Part shown: positions 8,363 to 16,378 of the stretch, one piece after another
Layout of the letters: each line of letters starts with the position of its first letter
Numbering within the stretch: the first letter of the stretch is position 1
NCBI GenBank assembly: GCA_025966315.1
Contig: JAOPUZ010000042.1
Span: forward strand, 124,001 to 188,000
DNA: 64,000 bases
Origin: Frankiales bacterium
Lineage (GTDB): Bacteria; Actinomycetota; Actinomycetes; Mycobacteriales; Jatrophihabitantaceae
Reading direction: 5' to 3'
Notes under the pieces: generated by a model
Seen by the model: only the letters and a program-made list of their open reading frames with translations
Told to the model about the DNA's origin: nothing
The model's database searches: none
Translations under genes and position numbers: made by a program

Positions 8363-8377
8363 GTAGCCGTCAACCCC

Positions 8378-9511
8378 GTGCGGTACGGCGAAACGTCGCT
8401 AGCTGACGTCCTGCCCTCCGCTTGTGCTGCGCTGGGTGCGCCGTTTCCAAATTCACTGGCGATGCCGGCCTGCCAACGGGTCGTGGTGGTCGTGATCGAC
8501 GGGCTGGGCTGGATTGCGTTGCAACGGCAGCCGGACGCCGCGCCGTTTCTGGCCACGTTGCCTGCTCGTATCCTGACCGCTGGCTTTCCGACCACTACGG
8601 CGACCAGCCTGGCCTCGATCGGCACCGGATTGAGCCCGGGCGAACACGGGCTCATCGGGTACACGAGCGCGCTTCCGGACATGCCGCTGCTGACCGAGCC
8701 GATCAACTGGCTCCGCTGGGCCGGCGCGGCCAGCGGGACGGATCTGCGCGAATCGGTCGTGCCCGAGCAGGTGCAACCCCGTCCGACCGTGTTCGAGCAG
8801 GCCCAGCAGCACGGGATCGAAACCTTCGCCGTCGCCCCGCACGATCACCGCAGTAGCGGGCTGACCCGCGCCGTCCTGCGAGGGGCGTCCTATCGGTCGA
8901 CCTCGACGCCGGGGGACTGGGTCAGCACCGTGGCCCAGGCCACGCTGGGCTCGCGTCCGGCGCTGGTGTACGCCTATATCGGCGACCTGGACTTGGTTGG
9001 TCACAAGCACGGGCCGTCCGCCGACGCGTGGCGGATCCAACTCAGCTTGATCGACCGGGCCATCGAGATGTTGGCGGCCCGGTTGCCGGCGCGGACCCGG
9101 TTGGTCGTGACGGCTGATCACGGGATGGTCGATGTGCCCGAGTCGGCGAAGATCGACTACGACGATTCTCCTGAGCTGGCCGAGGGTGTTCTGCAACTTG
9201 CCGGCGAAGCGCGGGCCCGCTTCATCTACGTTGCGCCGGGCCAGCAGGTCGCGGTGCAGGACCGCTGGCGGCAGCGTCTCGGTGATTCCGTGCAGGTCTT
9301 GGCGGTGGACGAAGTGATCGGCAACGGCTGGCTCGGGCCTATCGTGTCGACCGCGGCCCGGGCTCGTGCCGGCGATCTGCTGGCGGTGTCGCGTGACCAG
9401 ACCACCGTGGTGCGACGCCGAGCCGAGCATTACCTCGCGGCCATGCGCGGCCACCATGGCGCGCTGACCGAGGACGAACTGCTGGTCCCGCTGCTGAGCT
9501 GGCCCAGCTGA
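8378..9511 (+). CDS. Alkaline phosphatase superfamily protein (nucleotide pyrophosphatase/phosphodiesterase type)
   Basis: A metal-dependent hydrolase of the alkaline-phosphatase superfamily of about 377 aa. Metal and nucleophile sites are visible: VVVVVIDGLGW (first Asp), AGFPTTTATSLASIGTG with the nucleophilic Thr, IGDLDLVGHKHGP and VVTADHGMVDVP. Such proteins cleave phosphodiesters or sulfates; the substrate is unknown. The start is uncertain: GTG 8378 (VRYGETSLADVLPS) retains the conserved N-terminal RYG...LADVLP segment, while ATG 8462 would remove it. The upstream 18-bp repeats stay open in the same frame. It is followed 36 bases later by the helicase gene. Confidence 0.82.
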   Translation: MRYGETSLADVLPSACAALGAPFPNSLAMPACQRVVVVVIDGLGWIALQRQPDAAPFLATLPARILTAGFPTTTATSLASIGTGLSPGEHGLIGYTSALPDMPLLTEPINWLRWAGAASGTDLRESVVPEQVQPRPTVFEQAQQHGIETFAVAPHDHRSSGLTRAVLRGASYRSTSTPGDWVSTVAQATLGSRPALVYAYIGDLDLVGHKHGPSADAWRIQLSLIDRAIEMLAARLPARTRLVVTADHGMVDVPESAKIDYDDSPELAEGVLQLAGEARARFIYVAPGQQVAVQDRWRQRLGDSVQVLAVDEVIGNGWLGPIVSTAARARAGDLLAVSRDQTTVVRRRAEHYLAAMRGHHGALTEDELLVPLLSWPS

Positions 9512-9547
9512 GAGCGGGCGCAGCCGGATGACCAGCGAGCAAGCGTC

Positions 9548-11197
9548 GTGACCAAGCCGACCGCGATCGAGGAACTGGCGAGCACCCTGCTGGGCGTGAG
9601 CCTGCGTGCCTCGCAACGAGGTGCGATCGAGTCGATCCTGTCCGGCCGCGACACCCTGGCCGTGCTGCCCACCGGGAGTGGCAAGAGTGCGATCTACCAG
9701 GTGGCCGGCCTCGCGCTGGGCGGTTTGACTGTCGTCGTCTCGCCGTTGATCGCCTTACAACGTGACCAGCTCCGATCGCTGACCGCGTTGATACGGGGCG
9801 ACGGTGCCCCGGTGCGGGCGGCCATGCTCAACTCGACGCAACGAACAGCGCAGCGCGCTGGCGTCCTCGCTGACCTGAGCGCGGGCACGCTGGACTTCCT
9901 GCTGCTCAGTCCCGAACAGCTCGGCAATGCAGAAACCCATACCGCGCTGGCCGAAACTCAACGGCCGGTTACCCTCGTCGCCGTCGATGAAGCGCACCTG
10001 GTCAGCGAGTGGGGCCACGACTTTCGTCCGGAATACCTGAACCTGCCCGCGACGATCGAGGCGGTCGGGCGGCCGGCTGTGCTCGCGCTGACGGCCACCG
10101 CCGCACCGCCGGTGCAAGCCGACATCACTCGGCAGTTGAAGATGCGAGCGCCGCACGTCATCGTGGCCGATTTCGACCGTCCAAATATCGACCTGGCAGT
10201 CCGCCGGACGCGTAACAGCCTGCCCGAAGCGCAGGCGATCGATGACCGGACCGTCGAGGTCGTGATCGATCATGAGACACCCGCGCTCGTCTATGCGCTC
10301 AGCCATGTGCGCTGCGAGAGCCTCGCGGAGCGGCTCAGCCTGGATTCGCTACGGGCCGCGGCCTATCACGCGGGCCTGCCGGCCGCGCAGCGCAGCGACA
10401 TCCAGGATCGGTTCTTCAGCGGCCGCCTCGACGTGATCGTCGCAACCAGCGCCTTCGGGATGGGCATCGACAAATCCGATGTCCGCACGGTCGTCCACGC
10501 TGGCGTGCCGGGCAGCCTCGACGAGTACTACCAGGAGATCGGACGGGCGGGTCGCGACGGGCAGCCGGCGCACGCCGTCCTGGTGTACGACCCGCGGACG
10601 GTGCGCATTCCGAGGCTGCTCGCGGCCCGATCGCGGATCTCGGCGGCGACCATTCATGCGGTGGTCGACGCGCTCGAGGCGGCGAATGCACGGGTGACGC
10701 TGCGGGCGTTGGCCGACACGAGCAAGGTGAACGTGCGCACGGTGCAGCGGGTAGTTGACGAGCTGTTGGAGCTCGGTGTTCTGGAGCCGGACGGCACGGA
10801 CGCGGTGCAACGGCGGCAACCGTTGCCGGCCGACACTGGGGCCCAGATCTCGGCCGTCGGCGACCGGCGGCAGGCAATTCTCGCCAGCCAGATCGACGCC
10901 GCCCGGCACTACGGAGAATCGGTGCACTGTCGTCGAGCGGAATTGCTCGGCTACTTCGGCGAGAACTATCCGCCGCCATGCGGAAGCTGCGACAACGATC
11001 GGGCGTCCGGGGCGCTGCGCGAACCCGCCTCCGACGTCGACCATTCGACCGGCGGGGTCCGCGTGCGGCATCAGGTCTGGGGGACGGGAACCTTGCTGTC
11101 GCAGGACGACCACGAACTCGTCGTCGCCTTCGATTCAGTCGGCTATCGGCATCTCGTTGCCGCCTCGTTGCACAACGGTCTGCTCACGCTGGTGTGA
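9548..11197 (+). CDS. RecQ-like DEAD/DEAH-box ATP-dependent DNA helicase
   Basis: A 549-aa superfamily 2 helicase. Walker A PTGSGKS at residues 41-47, then VDEAHLVSEWGHDFRPEY (Walker B plus the RecQ aromatic-rich loop), ALTATA (motif III), the ATSAFGMGIDKSDVRTVVH motif V region and QEIGRAGRDG (motif VI). A short RecQ zinc-binding segment follows, with Cys pairs ending PPCGSCDND, and a winged-helix region. It unwinds 3'-tailed duplexes in recombination or repair. No HRDC domain is present, so it is shorter than E. coli RecQ. The start is GTG 9548. The C-terminal part (HQVWGTGTLLSQDDHELVVAF) resembles the small domain of actinobacterial RecQ-like proteins. Confidence 0.92.
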   Translation: MTKPTAIEELASTLLGVSLRASQRGAIESILSGRDTLAVLPTGSGKSAIYQVAGLALGGLTVVVSPLIALQRDQLRSLTALIRGDGAPVRAAMLNSTQRTAQRAGVLADLSAGTLDFLLLSPEQLGNAETHTALAETQRPVTLVAVDEAHLVSEWGHDFRPEYLNLPATIEAVGRPAVLALTATAAPPVQADITRQLKMRAPHVIVADFDRPNIDLAVRRTRNSLPEAQAIDDRTVEVVIDHETPALVYALSHVRCESLAERLSLDSLRAAAYHAGLPAAQRSDIQDRFFSGRLDVIVATSAFGMGIDKSDVRTVVHAGVPGSLDEYYQEIGRAGRDGQPAHAVLVYDPRTVRIPRLLAARSRISAATIHAVVDALEAANARVTLRALADTSKVNVRTVQRVVDELLELGVLEPDGTDAVQRRQPLPADTGAQISAVGDRRQAILASQIDAARHYGESVHCRRAELLGYFGENYPPPCGSCDNDRASGALREPASDVDHSTGGVRVRHQVWGTGTLLSQDDHELVVAFDSVGYRHLVAASLHNGLLTLV

Positions 11198-11216
11198 CGC
11201 CCCGACCTGCTGGCGG

Positions 11217-11591
11217 CTAGTCGGCCACCGAGATATCGGCGCGATCGGGGTAGAAGGCAACGTGGCCGGCGATCTCAGCCACGGATGGGTATGGAGCCTC
11301 GTAGGTCCAAATCACGTCGGTGAGCAGCTCGCCGGCTGACGTCTGGACGCTGTAGTAGGAGGCATCGCCCTTGTACGGACAGTAGGTCTGGGTGTCCGTG
11401 CGCTGCAGCAGTGCCTGGTCGACGTCGGCCAGCGGGATGTACTGCACGGCCGGGTAGCTCGACTCCTGCAACGTCAAGGCCTTGGACGACGCGGCCACGA
11501 GCTCGCCGTTGATGCGAACCTCGACCCGAGAATTCGTCGGCTCGATGGTGATGGGGTGCTCGGCGTTGGGTAGCAACACGCTCTTAGTCAT
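11217..11591 (-). CDS. DUF427 domain protein
   Basis: A 124-aa protein with the DUF427 signature: V-R-I-N-G-E-L-V-A-A-S-S-K-A, then YIPLADVD, the TYCPYKGDASYYSV motif and VIWTYEAPYPSVAEIAGHVAFYPD. The family is common in actinobacteria and fungi; its biochemical role is unknown to me. ATG 11591 was chosen because the family starts just before V-x-x-P-x-x-x-H-P-I. It is convergent with the helicase gene, 19 bases apart. Confidence 0.9.
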   Translation of the reverse strand: MTKSVLLPNAEHPITIEPTNSRVEVRINGELVAASSKALTLQESSYPAVQYIPLADVDQALLQRTDTQTYCPYKGDASYYSVQTSAGELLTDVIWTYEAPYPSVAEIAGHVAFYPDRADISVAD

Positions 11592-11673
11592 GTCAGCCCC
11601 AACGCCCGCCCCACCGACCAGATTCCCGCGCCGACAAGGACCCCAGCCAGTAGTCAGGCGGCCCGACAACCGC

Positions 11674-11979
11674 TCAGGTTCTGTGGAGATCGTTCATGAG
11701 GAAGGGTTGATGTGGCCGCTTCGCCGCGGCGGATTCCCCGAGCGGCTCGAGCAGTTCTAGGTGATTGCGGACCGCATGGTCAAGCTGCGGCGCAGGCGCC
11801 GACGTAGATGCGGCGCGTAGCTGGCGTGCTGCGGGACCGAGCAGCGATTCTGGTATCTGAGCCAGGTAGGCCGCCGCAATTTCACGCTGCTCCTCCAACC
11901 AGGACGGGCTAGGTCGCCACTCGTCCTCCTCTGGTGATGCCGCGCCGATGACCAGCGGGGAAGTGACAACGTTGTCCAT
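11674..11979 (-). CDS. Hypothetical protein (101 aa)
   Basis: ATG 11979 has an excellent GGAGGA ribosome site, better than the longer frame from 12063. The protein is soluble and helical, with a central W-L-E-E-Q-R-E-I-A-A-A-Y-L-A-Q-I-P segment and a hydrophilic C-terminus. No family is recognised. It lies 109 bases downstream of the dCTP deaminase gene on the same strand, so it could be co-transcribed, but nothing links it to defence. Confidence 0.6.
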   Translation of the reverse strand: MDNVVTSPLVIGAASPEEDEWRPSPSWLEEQREIAAAYLAQIPESLLGPAARQLRAASTSAPAPQLDHAVRNHLELLEPLGESAAAKRPHQPFLMNDLHRT

Positions 11980-12088
11980 GGTTCCTCCGAATTCGAGCTT
12001 CACAGGTTTGTGCTGACGGTAGACCGGCGGTACGACAGAACCGGCCTGAGTACACCACGCCACGCTCGGACATCATGGCGAACCTGAC

Positions 12089-13843
12089 TCACATCTCGCG
12101 AGTCTGTTGTGGCAGCGGCGCACTCGGGGCGCGACTTGGTGCATCTTGTTCGGGTTTAGGTTGCGCCCTAGCCTTGCGACTCTTCGTCGGCGGCGCCGGT
12201 GTCACTTCAGCTGGCGAACTCACAACCAAGGGATACGTCTGAGCTATCACGCTCCCGATCGCGTTTGCCGTTGAGCGCTCCCGCTCCGCCACGGCAACCT
12301 CACTCCACCCGCCTCCCCTGGGGTGGGCTAACTTTCGATTAAATCGGGCTGCCGCAACTCCCTCACGGCGCGTTCCCGCAACGAATACATCGTCGTAACG
12401 ATGTGGAGCGAAGCCCACGAATGCTGAGAATGGGACCTTCGTGAGTTCGGCTGGAGGGTGGTCATCGAACGCCTCGGCTGCAGGCAACGGAGGCCTCGTA
12501 TCGATCAGATCTCTATACAAATGTCGTACCATGCTCTTCGGATAAGGCTCGATGTACACGACCCTCCGAACCCCTGCGCCCACGATGAACTTGGCGCACT
12601 CGTGGCACGGGAATGTCGTGGTGATCAGCAGCGCATCCTGTGTTGAAATGCCTTGCCGGGCAGCATTCACAATCGAGGCTTGCTCTGCATGCAGGCATCG
12701 CGTGAACTCAATCACCGATTCAACCCTCGTGCCTTTGAGCACTGACTCACCATTGTCGTCTTGCTTCTGTGCCAGGACGAGCAATTCAGCGGGAGTCTCT
12801 CGGCGGAATCTTGGTTCTAACCATGCCCAGTCGATGAGTCGGCCGAAAAGTTCCTTCAGCATCGTCGCCATGTGCGACGGGTTAGGGTCGTCCCCGGCCT
12901 GAAAGTCGCGGTGGTCGGGTTCATCGCCGGCCCAGAACTGGCCGCCGCCGGGCTTGGGCACTTCATTGGTTCCTGTCACATAGGTCGTGCCGCTGACGGG
13001 CAGCAGCACGGCACCGACCTGCCGCGCCATAGAGGCTGACCGAAGGCTGGCACTATGGGCCAGGCGCATGCCTTCCTCGACGGCGTACGGCGTAAAGAAA
13101 GGTTGACCGAAGATGCCGTCGAGAAATCTTTCGACATCCTTCTTTGATGCGTGTCCTCGGCGGTAAGGCAGGAACACGTCTGCCTTCGCAAATACCTTCT
13201 GCACATGCTGGCCGTGAGGTTTGGCCTGATCGTTCTCGTCTCGATCGATGAGGAGCTGCGCTTGAGCACGGCCATCGTCGAATGTCGCTCCGTCACGCGC
13301 TAGCTTTTCCGCGAAATCATCACGCCGGTCGTCGGGACCGCTCACCACTGCGACCAGCCAGAAGGCGTCGCCATAGATGTGTCTCAGCAGCTCGGCCTCG
13401 TCGGGGTGCTTCAGGCTTGGCAGCAGATAAGCCGTGGTTCGGTTCTTGGTAGGCCGCAGTTGAGCAATGCGCGTCGCCGCCAAGGCGGCTAGCGCCCCGT
13501 CTATTCCAGTGTCCCGTCGAAGGTCATCGCCAGCGTCCATCCTTTGCTGGTAATAGTTGATCGCGCCGCGGCGAGGTAATGACTGCCAAGGTGCGTTGGC
13601 CACACCGTCAAGGAAGTCGGATAGCGGTACGCGCTTGGTGTCATAGCCGAAGAGCTCGAATCCGGTCTCGAGCTCGACGATGATCGTCTCGAGGTCAGTG
13701 CCGAGTGGAGCTGCAAAGGCGATGACGAGTGGGTGCCGGTCGCGCTCTTGATCAACGAGTTTTCGAAGAGCACCCTTCGCTTCAGAAAGGGATTTTGGTG
13801 GCCCCGGTTGATCTGTCGTACTCACCAATCTCCCATTCACCAT
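12089..13843 (-). CDS. Anti-phage dCTP deaminase (AvcD type)
   Basis: A 584-aa two-domain protein. The N-terminal half (about 35-250) is a P-loop-kinase-like domain starting VIAFAAPLGTDLETI. The C-terminal half is a zinc cytidine/dCMP-deaminase domain with C-L-H-A-E (His385, Glu387) and PCHEC (Cys413, Cys416). This architecture is that of AvcD and related anti-phage deaminases, which deplete dCTP on phage infection; that activity is known for the family and inferred here. A Lys/Pro-rich tail follows. The gene is visibly richer in A+T than its flanks, consistent with horizontal acquisition. ATG 13843 has only a weak GAGG site; an internal TTG or GTG is possible. About 217 bases separate it from the palindrome behind the MFS gene. 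Confidence 0.88.
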   Translation of the reverse strand: MVNGRLVSTTDQPGPPKSLSEAKGALRKLVDQERDRHPLVIAFAAPLGTDLETIIVELETGFELFGYDTKRVPLSDFLDGVANAPWQSLPRRGAINYYQQRMDAGDDLRRDTGIDGALAALAATRIAQLRPTKNRTTAYLLPSLKHPDEAELLRHIYGDAFWLVAVVSGPDDRRDDFAEKLARDGATFDDGRAQAQLLIDRDENDQAKPHGQHVQKVFAKADVFLPYRRGHASKKDVERFLDGIFGQPFFTPYAVEEGMRLAHSASLRSASMARQVGAVLLPVSGTTYVTGTNEVPKPGGGQFWAGDEPDHRDFQAGDDPNPSHMATMLKELFGRLIDWAWLEPRFRRETPAELLVLAQKQDDNGESVLKGTRVESVIEFTRCLHAEQASIVNAARQGISTQDALLITTTFPCHECAKFIVGAGVRRVVYIEPYPKSMVRHLYRDLIDTRPPLPAAEAFDDHPPAELTKVPFSAFVGFAPHRYDDVFVAGTRREGVAAARFNRKLAHPRGGGWSEVAVAERERSTANAIGSVIAQTYPLVVSSPAEVTPAPPTKSRKARAQPKPEQDAPSRAPSAPLPQQTREM

Positions 13844-14060
13844 CGCCTCACTGCTTTGGAGCAAACCAGGCCCGTGGCAGCAGCCTTCTAGGCAAACTAG
13901 CTCGGTTCGGGAGTCTGCGGGCAGAAGAGTCGCGGAGTTGGTCACATGCGGGTCGTGTCGACGCGATCGGCAGGTAAAAACGGGCAAGGTACCAAATGCC
14001 GATGGCGCAACACCTTCCGCCTGGGCGGACGGATGCTGCGCGATCGGGTGATTCACGGCG
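13844..14060. other. Non-coding leader of the dCTP deaminase gene
   Basis: This gap, with the palindrome at 14061-14123, separates the deaminase from the MFS gene. It must contain the deaminase promoter. In Vibrio AvcD is held inactive by an adjacent small RNA (AvcI); this is where such an RNA would be sought, but I see no clear structure or conserved motif that proves one. Confidence 0.3.
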
Positions 14061-14123
14061 GCATAGCGCGGGCCGAGTTCCCGGAAAAACTCGATCGAAC
14101 CGGGAACTCGGGCCGCACTATGC
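14061..14123. repeat. 63-bp palindromic element, copy 1 (also a likely terminator)
   Basis: Left arm 14061-14084 and right arm 14100-14123 pair over 24 positions with two mismatches, leaving a 15-base A-rich loop. It lies 13 bases beyond the stop of the minus-strand MFS gene, so its transcript would form a strong hairpin, possibly a terminator. A second element of exactly the same length lies at 35220-35282; the right arms match at about 25 of 28 bases including flank. Confidence 0.8.
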
Positions 14124-14136
14124 GTTCGGCAAGCGA

Positions 14137-15621
14137 TCAGCCCGCGGCGGCGGCCGTCTCCAGTTCGATGGCCAGCTCGTCGCTCAGCTCGTCGACGGCG
14201 ACCGGACGCTGTGACGGCCGCATGGCCAGCACGAGCAGTGCGGCCACCGCGAGCAGACCGGCCCCGACTCCGAAGGCCCATTGGGCGCCGTGCACGAATC
14301 CGTACACAGCCGGGTCCACCCCAGCCGCCGGGTGTTTGGCCGCGGACCGGCTGACGCTGCCGAACACCGTGACCAGCACGGCCAGTCCGAGTGAACCGCC
14401 GACCTGCTGCATGACGTTCACCAGCCCGGACGCGGCACCGGAATCGGCCGGGGCAACCCCGGCCAGCGCGGCCGTGGTCAGCGGCACGAAGGCGACGCCG
14501 TTACCGAACCCAACCAGCAGCAGCGGACCGAGCACCATGAGGTAGCCACTGGTCTGCGACAGCTGCGTCAGCCACAGCAGCCCGAGCATGGACAACAGGA
14601 TGCCGCTCGTCATCGTCAGCCGCTGGTTGAACCGGGCCGACAGCACCCGGGAGCTGAACTGGGACGAGGCAAACAGGGCTGCGGTCAGCGGCATGAAGGC
14701 CAACCCGGTGACCAGTGCGCTGTAATGCAGAACGCCCTGCAGGAACTGGGTCAGGAAGAAGAACATGCCGAACATGCCGGCAATCAGGGTCAGCCGCGCC
14801 AGGTAGGACAGGTTGCGGGTGCGGTTGGCGAACAGCCGCAGCGGCGTGATCGGCATCGGGGCGCGGGTCTCGACGAGGACGAACAGGCCGAGCAGCACCA
14901 GTCCACCAGCAAGGGCCGCGATGGTTCCGACGTCGCCCCAACCGTCCGAGGACGCCCGCACGATGCCGTATACGAGTGCTCCCATACCGAGGGTGGACGT
15001 CAGTGCTCCGGGCAAATCGATCTTGCCGACGTGGCGGTCCGTCTCGGGCAGGGATCGCCGGGCGAGCACCAGCAAGGCGAGGCCGATCGGCACGTTGACG
15101 AAGAAGACCCAGCGCCAGGAGACCCACTCGGTGAGCAGGCCGCCCGCCATCAGGCCGACGGCACTGCCGCCAATGGAGACGGCGGTGTACAGGCCGATCG
15201 CGCGAGTGCGTTCCGGTCCCTCACGGAAGGTCACCATGAGCAGCGCGAGCGCGGACGGTGAGGCGAAGGCAGCCCCGATGCCCTGGGCAAAACGAGCGGT
15301 GAGCAGCAGGCTGGCCGAATCGGTCAGGCCACCGGCCAATGAAGCCACGGTGAACACGACGATCCCGGCGAGGAAGACTCGGCGGCGGCCGTAGAGGTCA
15401 CCGGCTCTGGCGCCGAGCAGCAGCAGACCGCCGAAGGCGAGCGTGTACGCGTTGAGCACCCAGGACAGGCTCGTGGGCGTGAAGTCCAGAGCGATACGAA
15501 TGTCGGGAAGGGCGATGTTGACGATGGTCGCGTCGAGCACGACCATCAACTGGCAGACGAGGATGGCAATCAAAGCAAAATTTGCTGATCGCGGCAGACG
15601 AGTGTGGGTATCCGGTTGCAT
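14137..15621 (-). CDS. MFS drug exporter, DHA2 (EmrB/QacA) family
   Basis: A 494-aa transporter with 14 predicted membrane segments, typical of the DHA2 family. Landmarks are the first helix motif ILVCQLMVVLDATIVNIALP (motif D1), GARAGDLYGRRRVFLAG (motif A between helices 2 and 3) and the helix-5 GGSAVGLMAGG motif. It exports toxic compounds using the proton gradient; the substrate is unknown. It is divergent from a TetR-family gene with palindromes between, the usual regulator-exporter arrangement. ATG 15621 gives the expected short N-terminus. Confidence 0.93.
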   Translation of the reverse strand: MQPDTHTRLPRSANFALIAILVCQLMVVLDATIVNIALPDIRIALDFTPTSLSWVLNAYTLAFGGLLLLGARAGDLYGRRRVFLAGIVVFTVASLAGGLTDSASLLLTARFAQGIGAAFASPSALALLMVTFREGPERTRAIGLYTAVSIGGSAVGLMAGGLLTEWVSWRWVFFVNVPIGLALLVLARRSLPETDRHVGKIDLPGALTSTLGMGALVYGIVRASSDGWGDVGTIAALAGGLVLLGLFVLVETRAPMPITPLRLFANRTRNLSYLARLTLIAGMFGMFFFLTQFLQGVLHYSALVTGLAFMPLTAALFASSQFSSRVLSARFNQRLTMTSGILLSMLGLLWLTQLSQTSGYLMVLGPLLLVGFGNGVAFVPLTTAALAGVAPADSGAASGLVNVMQQVGGSLGLAVLVTVFGSVSRSAAKHPAAGVDPAVYGFVHGAQWAFGVGAGLLAVAALLVLAMRPSQRPVAVDELSDELAIELETAAAAG

Positions 15622-15664
15622 TGCTGGATCTCCGACGTAGTTGATGTCACAATAAATGGAAGGC

Positions 15665-15695
15665 GCCTCCAGTTACGATACGGAGGCATCCTCCG
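15665..15695. promoter_or_regulatory. Candidate TetR operator between exporter and regulator
   Basis: Two overlapping dyads are present. GCCTCC (15665-15670) pairs with GGAGGC (15682-15687) across 11 bases, and CGGAGG (15681-15686) pairs with CCTCCG (15690-15695) across 3 bases. The region lies between the divergent MFS and TetR starts, where a repressor of both would bind. Confidence 0.6.
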
Positions 15696-15784
15696 GTTAG
15701 CAAATCGTTTTCCGAGTTCTGAATCACAGCCGCAACCGCGGCGCAGCGAAGTGAACGCGAGCAGGCATCGACAGAGGGGTTCGA

Positions 15785-16378
15785 GTGACCACGACATCCA
15801 GCGCTGCCCGTCCCCGCCGGGCCGACGCCCAGCGAAATTACGACGCGCTGATCAAGGCCGCGTCCGAGGTGTTCGCCACCAAGGGGGCCGACGCTTCGTT
15901 GGAGGATGTCGCCAAGGCCGCCGGCGTGGGCATCGGCACGCTGTACCGGAACTTCCCCTGCCGGGAGGACCTCGTGGTTGCCGCGTACCGGCTGGGCGTC
16001 GAGCATCTTGCCGCCGCGGCGGACACCTTGCTGGCCGAGAACCAGGCCGACCAGGCCCTCGAATTGTGGATGCAGCGTTTCATCGGCTACGTAGCCACCA
16101 AACGCGGCTTGGCTTCGGTGCTCAAGGCGGCGCCCGAGAACCACACCGAGCTGTTCGGTTACGTACACCAGATCATGATCGACGCCGTGGCCAAACTGCT
16201 GAACGCCGCGAGCGCACAAGGCCAGATCCGGGCCGACATGGACCCGAACGATCTGCTGCGGGCCATGGGCGGCATCTGCCTGGTGTCCGATCAGCCGGGA
16301 TGGGAAGACCAGGCCATGCGCTTGATCAGTCTGTTGATGGACGGCCTGCGCTTCGGGGCCACAGCAGCGCGTACCTAA
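15785..16378 (+). CDS. TetR/AcrR family transcriptional regulator
   Basis: A 197-aa repressor. The N-terminal helix-turn-helix (residues about 15-60) is canonical: YDALIKAASEVFATKG, DASLEDVAKAAGVGIGTLYRNF. The C-terminal ligand-binding domain resembles the SBP/TetR_C type seen with exporters. The start is GTG 15785. It is divergent from the MFS exporter and most likely represses it and itself through the dyads at 15665-15695. Its stop overlaps the convergent transglutaminase stop by four bases. Confidence 0.93.
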   Translation: MTTTSSAARPRRADAQRNYDALIKAASEVFATKGADASLEDVAKAAGVGIGTLYRNFPCREDLVVAAYRLGVEHLAAAADTLLAENQADQALELWMQRFIGYVATKRGLASVLKAAPENHTELFGYVHQIMIDAVAKLLNAASAQGQIRADMDPNDLLRAMGGICLVSDQPGWEDQAMRLISLLMDGLRFGATAART

